Shown in pieces: positions 62,762 through 64,000 of a stretch of DNA of 64,000 nucleotides. The position numbers were made by a program, and so were the translations under genes. The DNA comes from Chryseobacterium sp. c4a (GTDB taxonomy: Bacteria > Bacteroidota > Bacteroidia > Flavobacteriales > Weeksellaceae), in the NCBI RefSeq assembly GCF_009900745.1, contig NZ_WXVU01000001.1, forward strand, positions 124,001-188,000, in the 5' to 3' direction. The notes below the pieces were generated by a model that had not been told where the DNA came from, ran no database searches, and was given only the letters and a program-made list of their open reading frames with translations. Every line of letters begins with the position of its first letter. Positions within the stretch are counted from its first letter, which is position 1.

Positions 62762-63282
62762 GAAACCTGTTGATAACAATAAGCCTGTTTCTGGGATCAT
62801 TGCTATTGGCTCAGGAAAAAGCAAAATCAATATTTGATATTGCCAGAAATGGTACCGTTTCTGAAGTAAAAGAACTGATGAAGCAAAATCCGGATATCAT
62901 TAATCAAGCTAATGAAAACGGCTTCTCACCTCTTATTTTGGCTTGCTACAGAGGAAATGTAGAAGTCGCTGAATTTTTGATAGATCATGTAAAGGATGTA
63001 AACTATAAAAGCCGGGAAGGAACAGCATTGGCTGGTCTTTCAGTAAAATATAACAGAAAGCTGACAGAAGATTTATTAAAGAAAAATGCTGACCCTAATA
63101 TTGCAGATGATACAGGAGCTACACCGTTATTTTGGGCCGTAAAATTCGGGAATAAAGAACTCATTGAACTTCTGCTTAAATATAAAGCTGATAAATCAAT
63201 AAAAGATGCAATGGGAATGACTCCATTTGAATACGCTTTACAGACTAACAAGGAAGAAATTATTAATATCTTAAAAAAGTAA
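62758..63282 (+). CDS. Exported ankyrin repeat protein
   Basis: A 174-residue protein with a signal peptide (about 1-18, ending LLLAQ) and four ankyrin-type repeats (GFSPLILACYRGNVEVAEFL, GTALAGLSVKYNRKLTEDLL, GATPLFWAVKFGNKELIELL, GMTPFEYALQTNKEEIINIL). Similar small periplasmic ankyrin proteins lie next to catalase or cytochrome genes in other bacteria. It overlaps YceI by 4 bases and is separated from the next gene by 1 base. Confidence 0.9.
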   Translation: MRNLLITISLFLGSLLLAQEKAKSIFDIARNGTVSEVKELMKQNPDIINQANENGFSPLILACYRGNVEVAEFLIDHVKDVNYKSREGTALAGLSVKYNRKLTEDLLKKNADPNIADDTGATPLFWAVKFGNKELIELLLKYKADKSIKDAMGMTPFEYALQTNKEEIINILKK

Positions 63283-63283
63283 T

Positions 63284-64000
63284 ATGAAGAAAATTTTACT
63301 AACATTCAGTATAGTCCTTGCCAATTTTGCATGGGCTCAGTTTTCGTCAGGAACGGTAGCTCTTCCGGTTACTGGTATGACGGTAAAATTCGATACAACT
63401 CCTACAGGAGTAACTCTTACATTAACAGGGGATAGCAATTCTATGCTTGGAATTGGGTTTGGAACTACAGGAATGGCCTCAGGATCTGATGGGTTTATTT
63501 ATAATGCAACTGCAAACAGAGATTACACATTTATAGGGAAGACAATGCCTAATGCAGATGCTAGTCAGGATTGGACGGAAACATCCAATACAGTATCCGG
63601 AAGTACGAGAACTATTGTGGCAACAAGAAGCCTTTCCGGAGGAGCTGGTGATTTTGCAATTGCCAATGCAGCGGGAACAATCAATATCTTTTATGCCCGT
63701 AAAACCGGTACCACTTTAGGATATCATGATATAGGAAGAGACTATGCAACATTAACAATGGTATCCAGTACTTTATCAACAAATGAAGTTGCAGCAGCTG
63801 AAAAAAATAAGGGTTTTATTTATCCCAATCCAGCTAAGACAACTGTGAATTTCAAGAATGTTGATAAGATAAATTCCCTAGACATCTATGATGCAACAGG
63901 CAGAAAAGTGAAATCTGTAAAACCAGATGGAGAAAATATCAGTGTTGAAGACCTTAAACCGGGAACTTATTATTTTGAAATCAAATTAAAAGCCGGAACA
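63284..64000 (+). CDS. T9SS-secreted DOMON-like protein (3' end outside window)
   Basis: The window shows 239 residues with no stop codon. A signal peptide (about 1-19, ending AWAQ) is followed by a DOMON-like beta sandwich (LTGDSNSMLGIGFGTTGMAS, then GSDGFIYNA, DWTETSNTVSG and FYARKTG). This fold often binds heme or sugars. A type A T9SS sorting domain starts at about residue 179 (IYPNPAKTTVNF) and runs into the window edge. A heme-binding surface protein that works with the cytochrome c of the same operon is possible. Confidence 0.82.
   Translation, partial: MKKILLTFSIVLANFAWAQFSSGTVALPVTGMTVKFDTTPTGVTLTLTGDSNSMLGIGFGTTGMASGSDGFIYNATANRDYTFIGKTMPNADASQDWTETSNTVSGSTRTIVATRSLSGGAGDFAIANAAGTINIFYARKTGTTLGYHDIGRDYATLTMVSSTLSTNEVAAAEKNKGFIYPNPAKTTVNFKNVDKINSLDIYDATGRKVKSVKPDGENISVEDLKPGTYYFEIKLKAGT

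Overview
The window is AT-rich chromosomal DNA from a member of the Bacteroidota, most likely Chryseobacterium or a close relative in the Weeksellaceae. The evidence is: flavobacterial promoter -7 elements (TAnnTTTG) ahead of many genes; several secreted proteins ending in a type A sorting domain of the type IX secretion system (T9SS); the acpP-fabF-rnc-IPExxxVDY-pyk gene order; a DUF3467 gene after rpoC; an intrinsic-looking type B chloramphenicol acetyltransferase; and a tmRNA with tag GNEEFALAA. No rRNA, CRISPR array, prophage or intact insertion sequence is visible.

Layout. 1-947 is the 3' end of a large T9SS-secreted protein. 1161-4374 (minus) is coaE, a metallo-hydrolase, a PaiB-like FMN protein and ruvB. 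4626-11794 (plus) is a partial histidine-degradation region (hutI, hutG) with a DUF695 protein, a BCCT transporter and an aldehyde dehydrogenase. A 66-bp repeat, a two-way terminator and a 12-copy heptamer repeat separate it from the minus-strand pyk-IPExxxVDY-rnc-fabF-acpP operon (12037-16218). 16493-17458 holds catB with a possible leader peptide. 17707-21911 has a secreted VGINT-type protein, a small membrane protein, two overlapping helix-turn-helix proteins and a membrane TPR/LuxR-type regulator. The tmRNA gene follows on the minus strand.

From 22647 to 60026 lies the transcription/translation superregion: rpsU, xerC, hpf, seven tRNAs (a Thr-Tyr-Gly block duplicated in tandem, plus Thr-GGT), tuf, tRNA-Trp, secE, nusG, rplKAJL, rpoB, rpoC and a DUF3467 gene. 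Three accessory blocks sit inside it. A two-component system plus a CzcCBA-like RND metal efflux operon lies between the tRNAs and tuf. Three tandem VGINT proteins, a second TPR/LuxR-type regulator and a T9SS protein lie between nusG and rplK. An orphan protein, a VGINT protein with YadA-head-like repeats, a calcium-repeat T9SS protein and a C-type-lectin T9SS protein lie between rplL and rpoB.

60241-64000 has a Crp/Fnr regulator followed by a tightly packed exported operon (DUF5777 barrel, lipoprotein cytochrome c, YceI, ankyrin, DOMON-like T9SS protein). A near-perfect Crp-type palindrome precedes the operon.

The most interesting items are the catB leader ORF and hairpin, the repeated association of membrane TPR/LuxR regulators with VGINT surface proteins, surface genes inserted into the ribosomal/RNA polymerase region, the Crp/Fnr-linked exported redox operon, and several heptamer or inverted repeats between housekeeping genes.
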